DNA of 64,000 bases from Haliscomenobacter sp. (GCA_016707205.1 JADJHZ010000013.1:62001-126000); one strand, 5' to 3'; shown: positions 45,428 to 55,184, numbered from the stretch's first letter. Made by a program: numbers and translations. Notes: a model not told the origin generated them from the sequence alone.

Positions 45428-46930
45428 TTAGATGGCAAAATAATATTTCTTTCCATCTATTACGACTTCGTAGTCGATAGCGTGCGGCCAGGCTGGTGGG
45501 GCCATGGTTTTCTCCCACTGAGCCAGGGCTTCCAGCATCTGTGTTACCCTTTCCCGCTCTTCCTGATGGATATCCTGGGATTCTTTGGGATCCTTTTCCA
45601 GGTGGTAACAAGCCGTGAGCCCATGGGCCTTGTCCAGGATCACTTTATAGGGGCCCTGGCGAACCGCGCAAACATACCCGGACCTCCAGAAGAACGTTCG
45701 CGAGTCGTTTTTGGGAACGGGTATTTTTCCGGTCAGCGCAGGGAGCCAGTTCAGCCCGTCCGCCGAGGGAAGCGCGCCTCCGGCAGCCTCCAAAATGGTG
45801 GGCGCAATGTCGAGCAAACTGGCGGGAGTTTCCAGGACTTGACCGGGAGGGATGGTATTCTTCCACGAAAAAAAGAGGGGTACATCGATTCCTCCTTCGA
45901 ACAGCGTAAATTTTCCTCCCTTCAGATTTCCGCTTGTTACATGGCCGTTATACGTGGCCACTCCATTATCGCTGGTAAACACGATGAGGGTATTTTCCGA
46001 GAGGCCGCTGGTTTCCAGGAAGTCCAGAATTTTTCCCACGGCTTGGTCGAGCGCCAGGACCATAGCGGCATAAACCCGCTGATGATGGTCTTTGATCGAA
46101 CCCAGGGAATCATATCCGGGTTTTGGGGCTTGCCAGGGAGCATGAGGGGCGCTGAACGGCAGGTAAGCAAAAAAAGGCGTTGTGCCGGGTTGCTGCATAA
46201 ACCGGATGGCTTCGGCGGCTATGGCTTGCGTCAGATACCGGTCTTCTCGTACGGGCTGTCCATCGCGCTGAATAGCGCGGGGTCCCCGGCGCTTTTTCCA
46301 CTGGACTTTGTCGGCAAAAAGAGACACCGGCGCGCCGACCAGCTCCGGATTCTTTTTTTCTCCATAAAGCGAATAGGCTTCCAAAAAGCCGTAGAAGGTA
46401 TCAAATCCGTGGCGCAAGGGATGATGCTCCGGACCGTACCCCAAATGCCATTTCCCAAAGATCCCCGTACGGTAACCGCGATCCTTCAAGGCTTCCGCCA
46501 ACGTCAAGGCCTCCCTGGGCAATCCGGACGCTCTGGATACGTTCCGGGGCGGACGGGGGCCTTTTGCCGGTCGCCACCCATCCCGGCCCAGCAGCCAGGA
46601 GGCGGCCCACCGCTCCAGAAAATTCCGGGGATAGCGCTGGTGGGGCTGGAATTCAAACCCCAGGCGTTGGGGATAGCGGCCCGTGAGGATACCGACCCGG
46701 GATGGACTGCAGATAGAAGCGGTGGCGTACGCTTTGGAAAACCGGGCTCCGCTGTTGGCGAGCCTATCCAGGTTGGGCGTTTTTATTCCGGCACATCGAT
46801 AGACCGACATATCGCATTTGCCTAAATCGTCGGCAACGATCAGCAAGACGTTAGGTCGTTCGGGAGACACGGCCTGTGCAGATGAAAAAACAACCCACCC
46901 TCCGGCCAGGAAGCACAACCAGCGCCTCAT
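45428..46930 (-). CDS. Sulfatase (formylglycine-dependent)
   Basis: Predicted 500 residues with a signal peptide ending near SSAQA. Catalytic C74 in CSPSR is the residue converted to formylglycine; the metal site includes D34/D35 (VADDLG), and the substrate/metal segment FTSDNG lies in the second half. It hydrolyses sulfate esters, most likely of algal or host polysaccharides in the periplasm. No maturase is adjacent. Its ATG overlaps the probable TGA of the HlyIII gene (ATGA). Confidence 0.95.
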   Translation of the reverse strand: MRRWLCFLAGGWVVFSSAQAVSPERPNVLLIVADDLGKCDMSVYRCAGIKTPNLDRLANSGARFSKAYATASICSPSRVGILTGRYPQRLGFEFQPHQRYPRNFLERWAASWLLGRDGWRPAKGPRPPRNVSRASGLPREALTLAEALKDRGYRTGIFGKWHLGYGPEHHPLRHGFDTFYGFLEAYSLYGEKKNPELVGAPVSLFADKVQWKKRRGPRAIQRDGQPVREDRYLTQAIAAEAIRFMQQPGTTPFFAYLPFSAPHAPWQAPKPGYDSLGSIKDHHQRVYAAMVLALDQAVGKILDFLETSGLSENTLIVFTSDNGVATYNGHVTSGNLKGGKFTLFEGGIDVPLFFSWKNTIPPGQVLETPASLLDIAPTILEAAGGALPSADGLNWLPALTGKIPVPKNDSRTFFWRSGYVCAVRQGPYKVILDKAHGLTACYHLEKDPKESQDIHQEERERVTQMLEALAQWEKTMAPPAWPHAIDYEVVIDGKKYYFAI

Positions 46931-47605
46931 CCCGCTTGCGGGCTAAATGCCAGAATGACGCCGCAAAAATGGCAAATACTTCCTGCGAGGACCAGAGATA
47001 TGCCAAAGGGCGTGGTGATAAGGTATTTTTCGGGAAAGGTAGATCACCGCCCCTACGGTATAGCAAATGCCGCCGGCCAGAATCCAAAGTAAAATAGTGG
47101 CGGGCACCCGCTCCAGCATAGGGCCGATAATAAAGATGGCGGCCCAGCCCATCCCCAGATAGATCAGCGTAGACAACAACCGAAACTTATGGGCCGCAAA
47201 GATCTTGTAAACGAGCCCTATCGCCGTCAATGCCCAAAGGACGATCAGCACGGTATACCCGGGTCTGGTATTGACGTAAAGCAGGATGAACGGCGTATAT
47301 GTTCCGGCAATGAGAAAGTAAATAGCGATGTGATCCAGGACCTGGAACCATTTCCGCAACAACGGTTTATTGGCCAAATGGTAAAGGGTAGAAAAAAGAT
47401 ACACCAGCAGGAGCCCGGCGCCAAACGCGAGTCCGCCGGTGAGGGAAACCGGATTCCCTTTGATCAGGGCAAAATGAACGAGCACCGGTAGGGCGATCAG
47501 GGCAAGGAGCAGTCCCAGGCCGTGGGTGATCACATTAGCCAGCTCTTCCGCCGGGCTGGCAATGTCGTCCAGCACCGCGCGGTAATAGGTTGAAAAGCGA
47601 TTCAT
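46927..47605 (-). CDS. Hemolysin III/adiponectin-receptor-type membrane protein, frameshifted near its end
   Basis: About 225 residues once corrected. The ATG at 47605 begins MNRFSTYYRAVLDD. Seven hydrophobic helices follow, with NVITHGLG and PYHHALWH carrying the conserved histidines of the HlyIII/YqfA family. As given, the frame ends at 46943 in a polar tail (GPRRKYLPFLRRHSGI). Removing one base at 46992-46993 yields VLAGSICHFCGVILAF, the expected last helix, and a stop at 46927 that overlaps the sulfatase ATG. That overlap is strong evidence for an insertion error. Confidence 0.86.
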
Positions 47606-47753
47606 TGAAAAAAGTTCAGGTTGAGGATAAAGGTAACAGCCGAGGGTATTAAATACCGTACTATAAACGAAAATTTTATCCAAACAAATTGTGCGGGGAT
47701 GGATTTTCCCATCGGGATTCTGCTATATTTAACCCCACTGAAAATATACCGGA

Positions 47754-48578
47754 TTGAACCTGTTGGACATAGAGGGCGGACTATTCCTGGAATTTGCCGG
47801 GGCGATCGGGGCGCTATGGGGCCTGGGCAATCTTTTTACCGGTCCGCTGCAACATTGGTTTATTTTCAGGCCCCGAAAACTGGCTCAATCCTACGTGTAC
47901 GATTTCCTGGCGCCATGCCAGGAGCTTTGGATCACGGGCTCCCGCGGGGGTAAGCTGAATGCGCTGTTGTTTAAAACGGAAAACCAGCCGTCGCGGGGAG
48001 TCATTGCGTTCTTTCACGGCAACGCAGGCAATCTTTCCCGCTGGGGCCACCTGCACCATTTCTTCACCCGGTTTGGGTACGACTTTTTTGTTTATGACTA
48101 CCGGGGGTATGGCAAGAGTACCGGAAAGCGCAGTGAGGCGCTGTTGTACGAAGATGCCATGGAGGTCTATTCCTACTTAGCCAAACATTACCCGCCTGAC
48201 CAAATTGTTCTTTATGGACGATCTCTGGGTTCCGCCTTTGCCATCCGGGTTGCGGCTTCTTTTCCCGCCCGCATGCTGATCCTGGAAACGCCCTTTTCCA
48301 GTATGAAAGACTTATTTTATACCTATTACCCGTTTCTTCCTGCCCTTTTCTTCTTTCGCTACCGGTTTCCTTCCCAGCACTACTTAAGCCAGGTAGCTTA
48401 TCCGGTGGCGATCTTTCAGGGCGCCTCCGACCGAATCGTCCCTTTTTCCTGTGCAGCCCGGCTAAAAGCCAGCCTTAAACCCGGCGACCGGTTCTTTGCC
48501 GTTCCCGGCGCCGGGCACAACAACCTCCTGTTTTACGATATCTATAACCGGGAATTGGAGACGCTGTTGGACGGTTGA
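47754..48578 (+). CDS. Alpha/beta hydrolase (Bem46/YpfH-like)
   Basis: Predicted 274 residues. Catalytic residues are visible: oxyanion motif FFHGNAGN (86-93), nucleophile S157 in GRSLGS, D226 in GASDRIVP, and H255 in GAGHNN. A hydrophobic N-terminal segment (about 10-38) suggests membrane anchoring. The start is uncertain: the best in-frame choice is a TTG at 47754, since a stop lies 13 bp upstream and no early ATG exists. Confidence 0.88.
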   Translation: MNLLDIEGGLFLEFAGAIGALWGLGNLFTGPLQHWFIFRPRKLAQSYVYDFLAPCQELWITGSRGGKLNALLFKTENQPSRGVIAFFHGNAGNLSRWGHLHHFFTRFGYDFFVYDYRGYGKSTGKRSEALLYEDAMEVYSYLAKHYPPDQIVLYGRSLGSAFAIRVAASFPARMLILETPFSSMKDLFYTYYPFLPALFFFRYRFPSQHYLSQVAYPVAIFQGASDRIVPFSCAARLKASLKPGDRFFAVPGAGHNNLLFYDIYNRELETLLDG

Positions 48579-48627
48579 CGGGGAGCGGCGGGCGGACTGG
48601 CCCGGAATAGTTCCGCACCCGAAATCC

Positions 48628-48685
48628 GAGGTTTCGGCGAACCGCGAACGCCCCGGCCCCCGAACCTCGCAACCTCGTAACTTAC
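48628..48685. repeat. Octamer array and hairpin (GAACCTCG units)
   Basis: GAACCTCG, CAACCTCG, TAACTTAC at 48662-48685 are 8-mers. GAGGTTTCGG at 48628-48637 pairs with CCGAACCTC at 48660-48668 with a one-base bulge. The same 8-mer type occurs at 62516-62577. Confidence 0.55.
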
Positions 48686-48704
48686 ACGCCAAAAATCAAC
48701 CGTC

Positions 48705-49469
48705 GTGAAAATCATCTCCTATAACGTCAACGGCATCCGCTCGGCGCTGAGCAAGGGGTTGGAAGCCTGGCTTGAAGCCGAACAGCCCGATGTGCTCTGT
48801 TTGCAGGAAACCAAGGCCAATCCCGAGCAGGTGGATTTTGGCCCGTTCGAGCGCCTGGGGTACAGGCATTACTGGCATTCGGCTGAGAAAAAAGGGTACA
48901 GCGGGGTGGCTACCTTTTGCCGGATGGAACCCACCCGGGTAGAGGCGGGTTGCGGGATCGATGCGTACGATAAAGAGGGGCGCGTCCTGCGCACCGATTT
49001 TGGCGATTGGACGCTGCTCAACTGCTATTTTCCTTCCGGCACGTCGGGAGAGGAGCGCCAGGCCTTCAAGATGGAGTTTCTGGACGGATTTTTTGCGTAT
49101 GCGCACGAATTGCGCCGGGAGCGGCCCAAGCTGATCGTCGTTGGCGACTATAATATCGCCCACCAGGAGATCGACATTCACGACCCGGTGGGCAATAAAA
49201 AATCCACCGGCTTCCTTCCCGAAGAACGGGCCTGGATGACGACGTGGTTTTCCAGCGGGTTTACCGATGCCTTCCGCCACCTGCACCCGGATAAAGTGGA
49301 ATACTCGTGGTGGACCTTCCGCGCCGGGGCCCGGGGCAAGAACAAAGGCTGGCGCATCGACTATCAGTCGGTGACCGATAACCTGGCTTCCAGCCTGCGT
49401 TCCGCCGGGCATTTGGCTGATGCCTTCCACTCCGACCATTGCCCGGTCGTGGTGGAAATTGACCTCTAA
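48705..49469 (+). CDS. xth: Exodeoxyribonuclease III
   Basis: Predicted 254 residues starting at a GTG (48705) because the family N-terminus MKIISYNVNGIRSAL begins there. Catalytic segments: LCLQETKA (metal-binding Glu), VVGDYNIAH (Asp/Asn pair) and FHSDHCPVVVEI (Asp-His). It is an AP endonuclease and 3'-exonuclease of base-excision repair. A short A-rich/T-rich hairpin follows the stop at about 49474-49500. Confidence 0.96.
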   Translation: MKIISYNVNGIRSALSKGLEAWLEAEQPDVLCLQETKANPEQVDFGPFERLGYRHYWHSAEKKGYSGVATFCRMEPTRVEAGCGIDAYDKEGRVLRTDFGDWTLLNCYFPSGTSGEERQAFKMEFLDGFFAYAHELRRERPKLIVVGDYNIAHQEIDIHDPVGNKKSTGFLPEERAWMTTWFSSGFTDAFRHLHPDKVEYSWWTFRAGARGKNKGWRIDYQSVTDNLASSLRSAGHLADAFHSDHCPVVVEIDL

Positions 49470-49521
49470 GAGAAAAAAATTCCCTTCGGGCGCTTTTTTT
49501 AAAGAATTCTGCTGCTGCCTA

Positions 49522-49552
49522 TTGACATTATCGCAGCGCTCGTCTACTTTTG
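49522..49552 (+). promoter_or_regulatory. Promoter of the TetR efflux operon
   Basis: TTG (49522-49524), 20-bp spacer, TACTTTTG (49545-49552). The start site should fall just before or inside the palindrome at 49560-49577. Confidence 0.7.
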
Positions 49553-49559
49553 TTCCATA

Positions 49560-49577
49560 TTTACCCATTTAGGTAAA
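49560..49577. promoter_or_regulatory. Candidate TetR operator
   Basis: Palindrome TTTACC-CATTTA-GGTAAA, 6-bp arms (8 of 9 positions nearly symmetrical), directly before the TetR ATG and immediately after its promoter. This fits autorepression by the adjacent regulator. Confidence 0.65.
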
Positions 49578-50207
49578 ATGAATATGGAGACCAATACCGA
49601 AGAAAAGATCCTGATTGCTGCCAGGGAAATATTCACCCAACGGGGATTTGCCGGTACGCGGATGCAGGAGATTGCCGACCGGGCCGGGATCAACAAAGGG
49701 CTTTTGCATTATTATTTCAAAACCAAGGAAACCCTTTTCAAAGCGATATTTAAGGAAGCCTTTCTCCAGTTTTCCAGGAAACTCAACGAGGTCTTGTCGT
49801 CCGAACGTCCTGTGATGGAAAAGGTAGAATCGATTGTGGACGAATACCTGGACCTCCTTCTGGCCAATCCCAACCTGCCGGGGTTTATTGTCAATGAACT
49901 GCATACCAACACGGAGGCCTTCATTGCCGAGATCATGTCCATGTCCGAACGGCCCGACCCTTCCCTGCTGATTATGCAGTTGCATCTCGACAGCCAGGCA
50001 GGCAAGATCCGGCAGGTAGACCCCTTTCATACGGTGCTGAACATTTTATCCATGTGCGTTTTCCCTTTCATTGCCCGGCCTATGCTCCAATCGATGGTGC
50101 ATCTCGACGATGCCACCTATCTGCATCTGATGCGCCAGCGCAAAGCCGCCATTAAGGATTTTATCCGCCATGCCATTCAATCGCCAGATCAATCCGCCAT
50201 GTCATGA
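49578..50207 (+). CDS. TetR/AcrR-family regulator
   Basis: Predicted 209 residues. The N-terminal HTH shows the family pattern (ILIAAREIFTQRGFAGTRMQEIADRAGINKGLLHYYFKTKE, in consecutive pieces EIFTQRGFAGTRM and GINKGLLHYYFKTKETLF). The C-terminal ligand domain is helical. The stop overlaps the TolC-like start (ATGA). It heads the efflux operon, as CecR/YbiH does for ybhGFSR in E. coli, and probably controls its own operon in response to a toxic compound. Confidence 0.95.
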   Translation: MNMETNTEEKILIAAREIFTQRGFAGTRMQEIADRAGINKGLLHYYFKTKETLFKAIFKEAFLQFSRKLNEVLSSERPVMEKVESIVDEYLDLLLANPNLPGFIVNELHTNTEAFIAEIMSMSERPDPSLLIMQLHLDSQAGKIRQVDPFHTVLNILSMCVFPFIARPMLQSMVHLDDATYLHLMRQRKAAIKDFIRHAIQSPDQSAMS

Positions 50208-51477
50208 AAATAGCCTTTGCTTTACTTCCGCTTAGCCTGTTCTTTGGGCAAGCCTTTACCCAAACAACTAAACCGCTTGATCTCGGCGCCTGCTATGCTG
50301 CCGCCAGGAAACATGCGGTTTTGGGCGGCCAGCTTTCCCTGTACCAGCAGCAAAACGCGCTCAAGCTGGCCCAGATCGATGCCAGCCGGAAACCCGAACT
50401 GACGTTGAACTCTAAGGCCAGCATGCAGACCGAGAACGTCGACCTCGGCATCGACAACCCCTTGTTTCAGTCGCCCGATCTCCCCTTGTTCCAGTTCCGC
50501 CTGACGGCCGACGCCGCCTACACCCTGTACGACGGCGGGATGCATCAGGCCCAGCGCGAACAGGAACTGGCGGCGTTGCGGGTCCAGGAACAAGTCGTCG
50601 AGGTAGAGCTCCGCAAGCTGCACGAACGCATCAACCAGCCCTTTTTCAGCATCCTGCTGCTGCGCAAAAAGATCCAGGTTCTGGAGAATTCCCGCAAGGA
50701 CCTCCTCGCCCGGAGCGAAACGCTGGAAGGCGCGGTGCGAGCGGGCGCCCGCCTCCAAAGCGAGGTCGAACGCCTGCAGATCCAGATCACCCGCCTGGAG
50801 GCCGACGTCGATAAGGCACGGTACGATATCCGTGCCATGTTCCGCATCCTCGAGGCCCTGACCGGGGAGCAGTACGACGACCAGACCGAGCTCCTGATCC
50901 CCGATTTGAGCGCATTTCAGTGGCAGACTGGCCTGGAACGTCCGGAACTCCGCCTGTTCCAGCTTCAGCAAGATCAAACCCTGACGGCGGAACAATTGCT
51001 CGAGGCCCGGCGCAAGCCCAAAGCCGGCGCTTTTCTTCAGACAGGACTTGGGTATCCCAATCCACTCAACTTTTTCGAGGACCAGCTCAGTCCTTTGCGG
51101 TGGCAGGGGTACAGCTCAGCTGGAAAATCCTGGATTGGGAGCAAACCCGCCGCGACCGCGAACTGCTTCAGGTTCAAAGAGCGCTTATTGAAACCCAGAA
51201 AGCCCACTTCGTCCAGCAACTCAACCTCCTCGATGGGAAGTATCAGGAGGATGCCGCCGGACTGGAAGCGCTTATCCGCAGCCAGGAGTCTATTGCCCAG
51301 CGGCAGGAACGGATCCGGATGGAAAGCGCCGCTCAAATGGAGCAAGGGACGCTGAGCGCCACCGATTATTTGTCGGAACTGAATGCCGAACTGCAAACCC
51401 AGATCCAACTCGAAACCTACCGCCTGCAGATCCAACAGCTTAAAGTCGATTTCCTCACCTTAAAAGGACTACTCTGA
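50204..51477 (+). CDS. TolC-family outer-membrane efflux protein, with a one-base frameshift
   Basis: About 424 residues after correction. The first frame (50204) has a signal peptide and TolC-type helices (RLQIQITRLEADVDKARYDIRAMFRILEAL). The second frame carries the C-terminal repeat (GVQLSWKILDWEQTRRDRELLQVQ, in pieces) down to 51477. The join is near 51094-51096, where one extra T in CCTTTGCGG gives SPFAVAGVQLSWKI. It forms the trans-envelope exit duct for the operon's ABC transporter. Two bases separate it from HlyD. Confidence 0.88.
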
Positions 51478-51479
51478 AC

Positions 51480-52376
51480 ATGAAGCCTACATTGCTCCTT
51501 CCGGCTATTTTCTTACTGGCCTTGCTCCCTTCCTGCACTCCCGAAACGCCCCTGGCGGACGCTTATGGCAACTTTGAAGCCCGGGAGGTGGTCGTTTCTT
51601 CTGAAGTGACGGGCAAACTCCTCGAATTTCGCGTCGAAGAAGGCGTCACCCTGGATTCGGGGTTGCAAATCGGCCTGATCGACACCGTTCCTTACCACCT
51701 GCGCCGGCTTCAGCTTTTGGCAAGCCTCCAGGCTTTGCCCCAGAAAAAAATCAACGCCGATCCGCAGATTGACATCTACGTGCAACAGCGCAACAACCTC
51801 CTGCGGGAGATCAAGCGCGGCGAAGCCCTGGCTCAAAGCAACGCCATCACGCCCAAACAACTCGACGACCTTCGCGGCCAGCTCGATGTAGTCAACCAGC
51901 AAATAGCCAGCGCCAAAGCCCAGGAAACCATCTCCAACCGCGGGATCCTCGCGGAATTGGCGCCCCTCGAAGCCCAACTCAAACAGGTGGAAGACCAGAT
52001 CAGCCGGTGCTACCTGTTCAATCCGATCCAGGGAACCGTTCTGCAGAAAATGACCGAATCTTCGGAAATGGCTATTGCCGGTAAAGCGCTCTATAAGATC
52101 GCCGACCTTAGCGTCATGACGCTTCGGGCCTACTTCAGCGGCGACCAGTTGCCCCATATAAAAATTGGCCAAACGGTTAAGGTGCTGATCGATGAATCCA
52201 AAGAAAGCAACCGGGAACTTTCCGGGGTCATCACCTGGATCTCCGATCAGGCCGAGTTCACGCCCAAGATCGTGCAAACCAAGGAAGAGCGGGTAAATCT
52301 GGTCTACGCGGTCAAAATACAGGTCCAAAACGACGGTGCGTTGAAAATCGGCATGCCTGCCGAAGTTAACTTATAA
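51480..52376 (+). CDS. HlyD-family periplasmic adaptor (YbhG-like lipoprotein)
   Basis: Predicted 298 residues with a lipoprotein-type signal (LLALLPSCTPETP). A first half-lipoyl strand lies around 40-65 (VTGKLLEFRVEEGVTLDSG), coiled-coil helices around 75-165, a second half-lipoyl strand (CYLFNPIQGTVLQKM) and a beta-barrel (LRAYFSGDQLPHIKIGQTVKV). It bridges the inner-membrane ABC transporter and the TolC-like channel. Confidence 0.94.
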   Translation: MKPTLLLPAIFLLALLPSCTPETPLADAYGNFEAREVVVSSEVTGKLLEFRVEEGVTLDSGLQIGLIDTVPYHLRRLQLLASLQALPQKKINADPQIDIYVQQRNNLLREIKRGEALAQSNAITPKQLDDLRGQLDVVNQQIASAKAQETISNRGILAELAPLEAQLKQVEDQISRCYLFNPIQGTVLQKMTESSEMAIAGKALYKIADLSVMTLRAYFSGDQLPHIKIGQTVKVLIDESKESNRELSGVITWISDQAEFTPKIVQTKEERVNLVYAVKIQVQNDGALKIGMPAEVNL

Positions 52377-52380
52377 CGCT

Positions 52381-53319
52381 ATGAAATCCATCCGCATTGA
52401 TTCGGTCAGCAAACGCTATGGGCAGGTCCGGGCATTGGATCAGGTTTCCATCGAGGTAGAGAAAGGCGAGTTGTTCGGCCTCATCGGACCGGACGGCGCA
52501 GGAAAAACCACCCTGATGCGCATCCTCGTCACCCTGTTGCTTCCGGATAGCGGAACGGCAGAGGTCGAAGGCTGGGACGTGCGCAAAGATTACCGGAAGA
52601 TCCGCCGCCTGGTGGGGTATATGCCGGGCCGGTTTTCGTTGTATCAGGATTTGAGCGTCGAGGAAAACCTCCGGTTTTTTGCCACGCTGTTTGGAACGAC
52701 GGTCGAAGCGAATTACGATACGATTAAGGACATCTACGGGCAGATCGAGCCTTTTCGCAAGCGCAAAGCAGGCAAGCTATCCGGGGGAATGAAGCAAAAA
52801 CTGGCGCTTTCCTGCGCGCTGGTCCACCGGCCTACCGTGTTATTCCTCGACGAGCCCACCACGGGGGTTGATCCGGTTTCCAGAAAAGAGTTTTGGGATA
52901 TTCTCAGCCGCCTGCAGGAGCAAGGCATCACCATTCTGGTTTCAACGCCCTACATGGACGAAGCGAGCCGGTGCGGCCGCGTCGCTCTGATCCAGAAAGG
53001 AAAAATCCTGGGGGTCGACACGCCTGGCGGGATCGTGAAGGAATTTCAGTACCCCTTGCTTGCCGTCCAAAGCCGCGACACGTACCGTTTGCTCCAGGAC
53101 CTGCGCCGCCAGTCTTGGGCGCATAGCGTTTACCCGTTTGGAGAATACATCCACCTCGCCCTTTCCGGGCCGATCGGGGAAAATACGGTGGTTCATCTTC
53201 TGGAAAGCTTAAACCACCAGGATATTGAGGTTCATTCCATTGTTCCGGGCATCGAAGACTCCTTTATGGAACGCATGCGCGCTATGGAAGAAAACGGCGG
53301 CATTTACCCCAAATCCTAA
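52381..53319 (+). CDS. ABC transporter ATP-binding protein, first copy
   Basis: Predicted 312 residues. Walker A GPDGAGKTT near 37-45, signature LSGGMKQKL, Walker B VLFLDEPTTGVD and the H-loop region (here TPYMDE instead of the usual TH). Part of the DrrA/YbhF type. The C-terminal extension (about 230-312) is specific to this gene. E. coli YbhF is a tandem fusion of two such domains; here they are separate genes. Confidence 0.96.
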   Translation: MKSIRIDSVSKRYGQVRALDQVSIEVEKGELFGLIGPDGAGKTTLMRILVTLLLPDSGTAEVEGWDVRKDYRKIRRLVGYMPGRFSLYQDLSVEENLRFFATLFGTTVEANYDTIKDIYGQIEPFRKRKAGKLSGGMKQKLALSCALVHRPTVLFLDEPTTGVDPVSRKEFWDILSRLQEQGITILVSTPYMDEASRCGRVALIQKGKILGVDTPGGIVKEFQYPLLAVQSRDTYRLLQDLRRQSWAHSVYPFGEYIHLALSGPIGENTVVHLLESLNHQDIEVHSIVPGIEDSFMERMRAMEENGGIYPKS

Positions 53320-53342
53320 TTTTTAATTTTAAAAAACCATCG

Positions 53343-54071
53343 ATGAATACCGTGATCAGCGCCGAGAATTTGACCAAAAAATTCGGGGACTTCACTGCGG
53401 TGGACCGGATCAGTTTCGAGGTATTCCAGGGGGAGATTTTTGGGTTTCTGGGGGCAAATGGAGCGGGAAAAACGACCGCGATGAAGATGCTTACCGGACT
53501 TTTGCGCCCTACCTCGGGTAAAGCCCAGGTAGCGGGCTTTGACGTCTACCGGCAGCCGGAGCTGATCAAGCAGCATATTGGGTACATGAGTCAGCGTTTT
53601 TCCCTGTACGAAGACCTTACGGTGCGCGAAAACATCGAATTCTACGGCGGGATCTATGGATTGACGTTCAAGGAAATCCGCCGGAAGATCCCTCAGCTGC
53701 TGCACGAACTCGGGCTCCTCGAGGTTGAGCGGCAGCTGGTAAAATCCCTTCCCTTGGGGTGGAAGCAACGCCTGGCGTTTTCCATTGCCCTCATCCACGA
53801 GCCCCGCATCGTGTTTCTGGACGAACCCACCGGAGGCGTGGACCCCATCACCCGCCGCCAGTTTTGGGAAACGATCTATCAGTCGGCTGCGCAGGGCATC
53901 ACCATTTTCGTGACCACCCATTACATGGATGAAGCGGAATACTGCCACCGGGTCTCCATGATGGCCCAGGGAAAAATAGCGGCGCTGGGCCCGCCCAAAC
54001 AATTGAAACAAGAATTTCAGGCTCAATCGATGGACGAAATTTTCCTGAGCATTGCCCGCGGGGCGAAATAA
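53343..54071 (+). CDS. ABC transporter ATP-binding protein, second copy
   Basis: Predicted 242 residues. Walker A GANGAGKTT, Walker B VFLDEPTGGVD and H-loop TTHYMDEAE. The signature motif is degenerate (LPLGWKQRLAF in place of LSGGQ), a feature also typical of the second half of YbhF-like proteins. It likely pairs with the preceding subunit to form one asymmetric ATPase. Confidence 0.95.
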   Translation: MNTVISAENLTKKFGDFTAVDRISFEVFQGEIFGFLGANGAGKTTAMKMLTGLLRPTSGKAQVAGFDVYRQPELIKQHIGYMSQRFSLYEDLTVRENIEFYGGIYGLTFKEIRRKIPQLLHELGLLEVERQLVKSLPLGWKQRLAFSIALIHEPRIVFLDEPTGGVDPITRRQFWETIYQSAAQGITIFVTTHYMDEAEYCHRVSMMAQGKIAALGPPKQLKQEFQAQSMDEIFLSIARGAK

Positions 54072-54077
54072 CCGGAC

Positions 54078-55184
54078 ATGAGACAAATCGGCATTATTAT
54101 CCTCAAAGAGTTTTTTCATATCCTGCGGGACCGGCGTACGCTCCTGATTCTTTTTGGGTTGCCGGTCGTTCAGATCCTGGTCTTTGGCTTCGCCATCACC
54201 AACGAGATCAAGGACGCCCGCATCGCGATCCTGGACCCCTCCCGCGACCAGATCAGCCGGGAAGTCCAGCAGCGGCTGCTTTCTTCCGGCTATTTTGTGC
54301 TGGAGGAAACGGCTGCCGATATGGATGCCGTGCTTCGGGCGTTCCGGGAAGACCGCATCAAGATGGCCGTCATTTTCCCTTCCGCCATGCAAAAGCGATT
54401 TTACCACGACGAAAAGGTACAGATCCAGTTTATCGCCGATGCTGCCGAACCCAACACAGCCACTACGCTCGTCAATTACGCGACCGCCATTGTCAATGAC
54501 TATCAGATGGATAAATTGCGCATGGACGATCTGCCGCTCGAAATTCACACCGAGGTCAAAATGCTTTACAACCCCCGCATGCAGAGCGTTTACATGTTTG
54601 TGCCCGGATTGATCGTGGTTATTTTGACGCTGATTTGCGCGATGATGACGTCCATCGCCCTGACGCGGGAAAAAGAACTGGGCACGATGGAAGTGCTGCT
54701 GGTATCTCCGGTCCGGCCCTTTTTGGTGATCCTGGGGAAAGTGGTTCCCTATTTTGTTCTGGGCATGATCATAACGGTCATGGTCTTGCTGTTGGGCCGC
54801 TTTGTATTTGGGATGCCGGTGCGGGGCAGCCTGGCCCTGCTGATGGCGGAATGCGTTTTGTTTGTGCTCAATGCGCTTGCCCTGGGCATTTTCATCTCGA
54901 CCCGCACGGACAGCCAAATGGTGGCGATGATGTTTTCCCTGATCGGCCTGATGATGCCGGTATTGCTGCTCTCCGGGTTTATTTTTCCCATCGAATCGAT
55001 GCCCTGGCCTTTGCAGTGGTTGAGCCATATTCTTCCAGGCAAGTGGTTTTTGATTATCATCAAAGATATCATGCTCAAGGGGGTGGGCTTTTCGTACGTC
55101 TGGAAGGAAACGCTGATCCTGATCGTCATGCTGCTGGTCATTCTGGCGGCAGGGGTTCGGAATTTCAAGATCCGCTTAGCATAA
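54078..55184 (+). CDS. ABC-2 type permease (YbhS/YbhR-like), first
   Basis: Predicted 368 residues. One N-terminal membrane helix (about 22-42), a large extracytoplasmic domain (about 45-170), then five helices to the C-terminus, including the ABC-2 motif region TREKELGTMEVLLVSPVRP. The stop is 5 bp before the next permease. Confidence 0.95.
   Translation: MRQIGIIILKEFFHILRDRRTLLILFGLPVVQILVFGFAITNEIKDARIAILDPSRDQISREVQQRLLSSGYFVLEETAADMDAVLRAFREDRIKMAVIFPSAMQKRFYHDEKVQIQFIADAAEPNTATTLVNYATAIVNDYQMDKLRMDDLPLEIHTEVKMLYNPRMQSVYMFVPGLIVVILTLICAMMTSIALTREKELGTMEVLLVSPVRPFLVILGKVVPYFVLGMIITVMVLLLGRFVFGMPVRGSLALLMAECVLFVLNALALGIFISTRTDSQMVAMMFSLIGLMMPVLLLSGFIFPIESMPWPLQWLSHILPGKWFLIIIKDIMLKGVGFSYVWKETLILIVMLLVILAAGVRNFKIRLA

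Noticed and set aside
45482..46825. 447-codon open frame on the plus strand
   Set aside because: Antisense to the sulfatase gene, whose catalytic motifs are clear.
50920..51477. Independent gene starting inside tolC
   Set aside because: Its first 60 residues are out-of-frame tolC sequence; only the C-terminal part is homologous and belongs to TolC.
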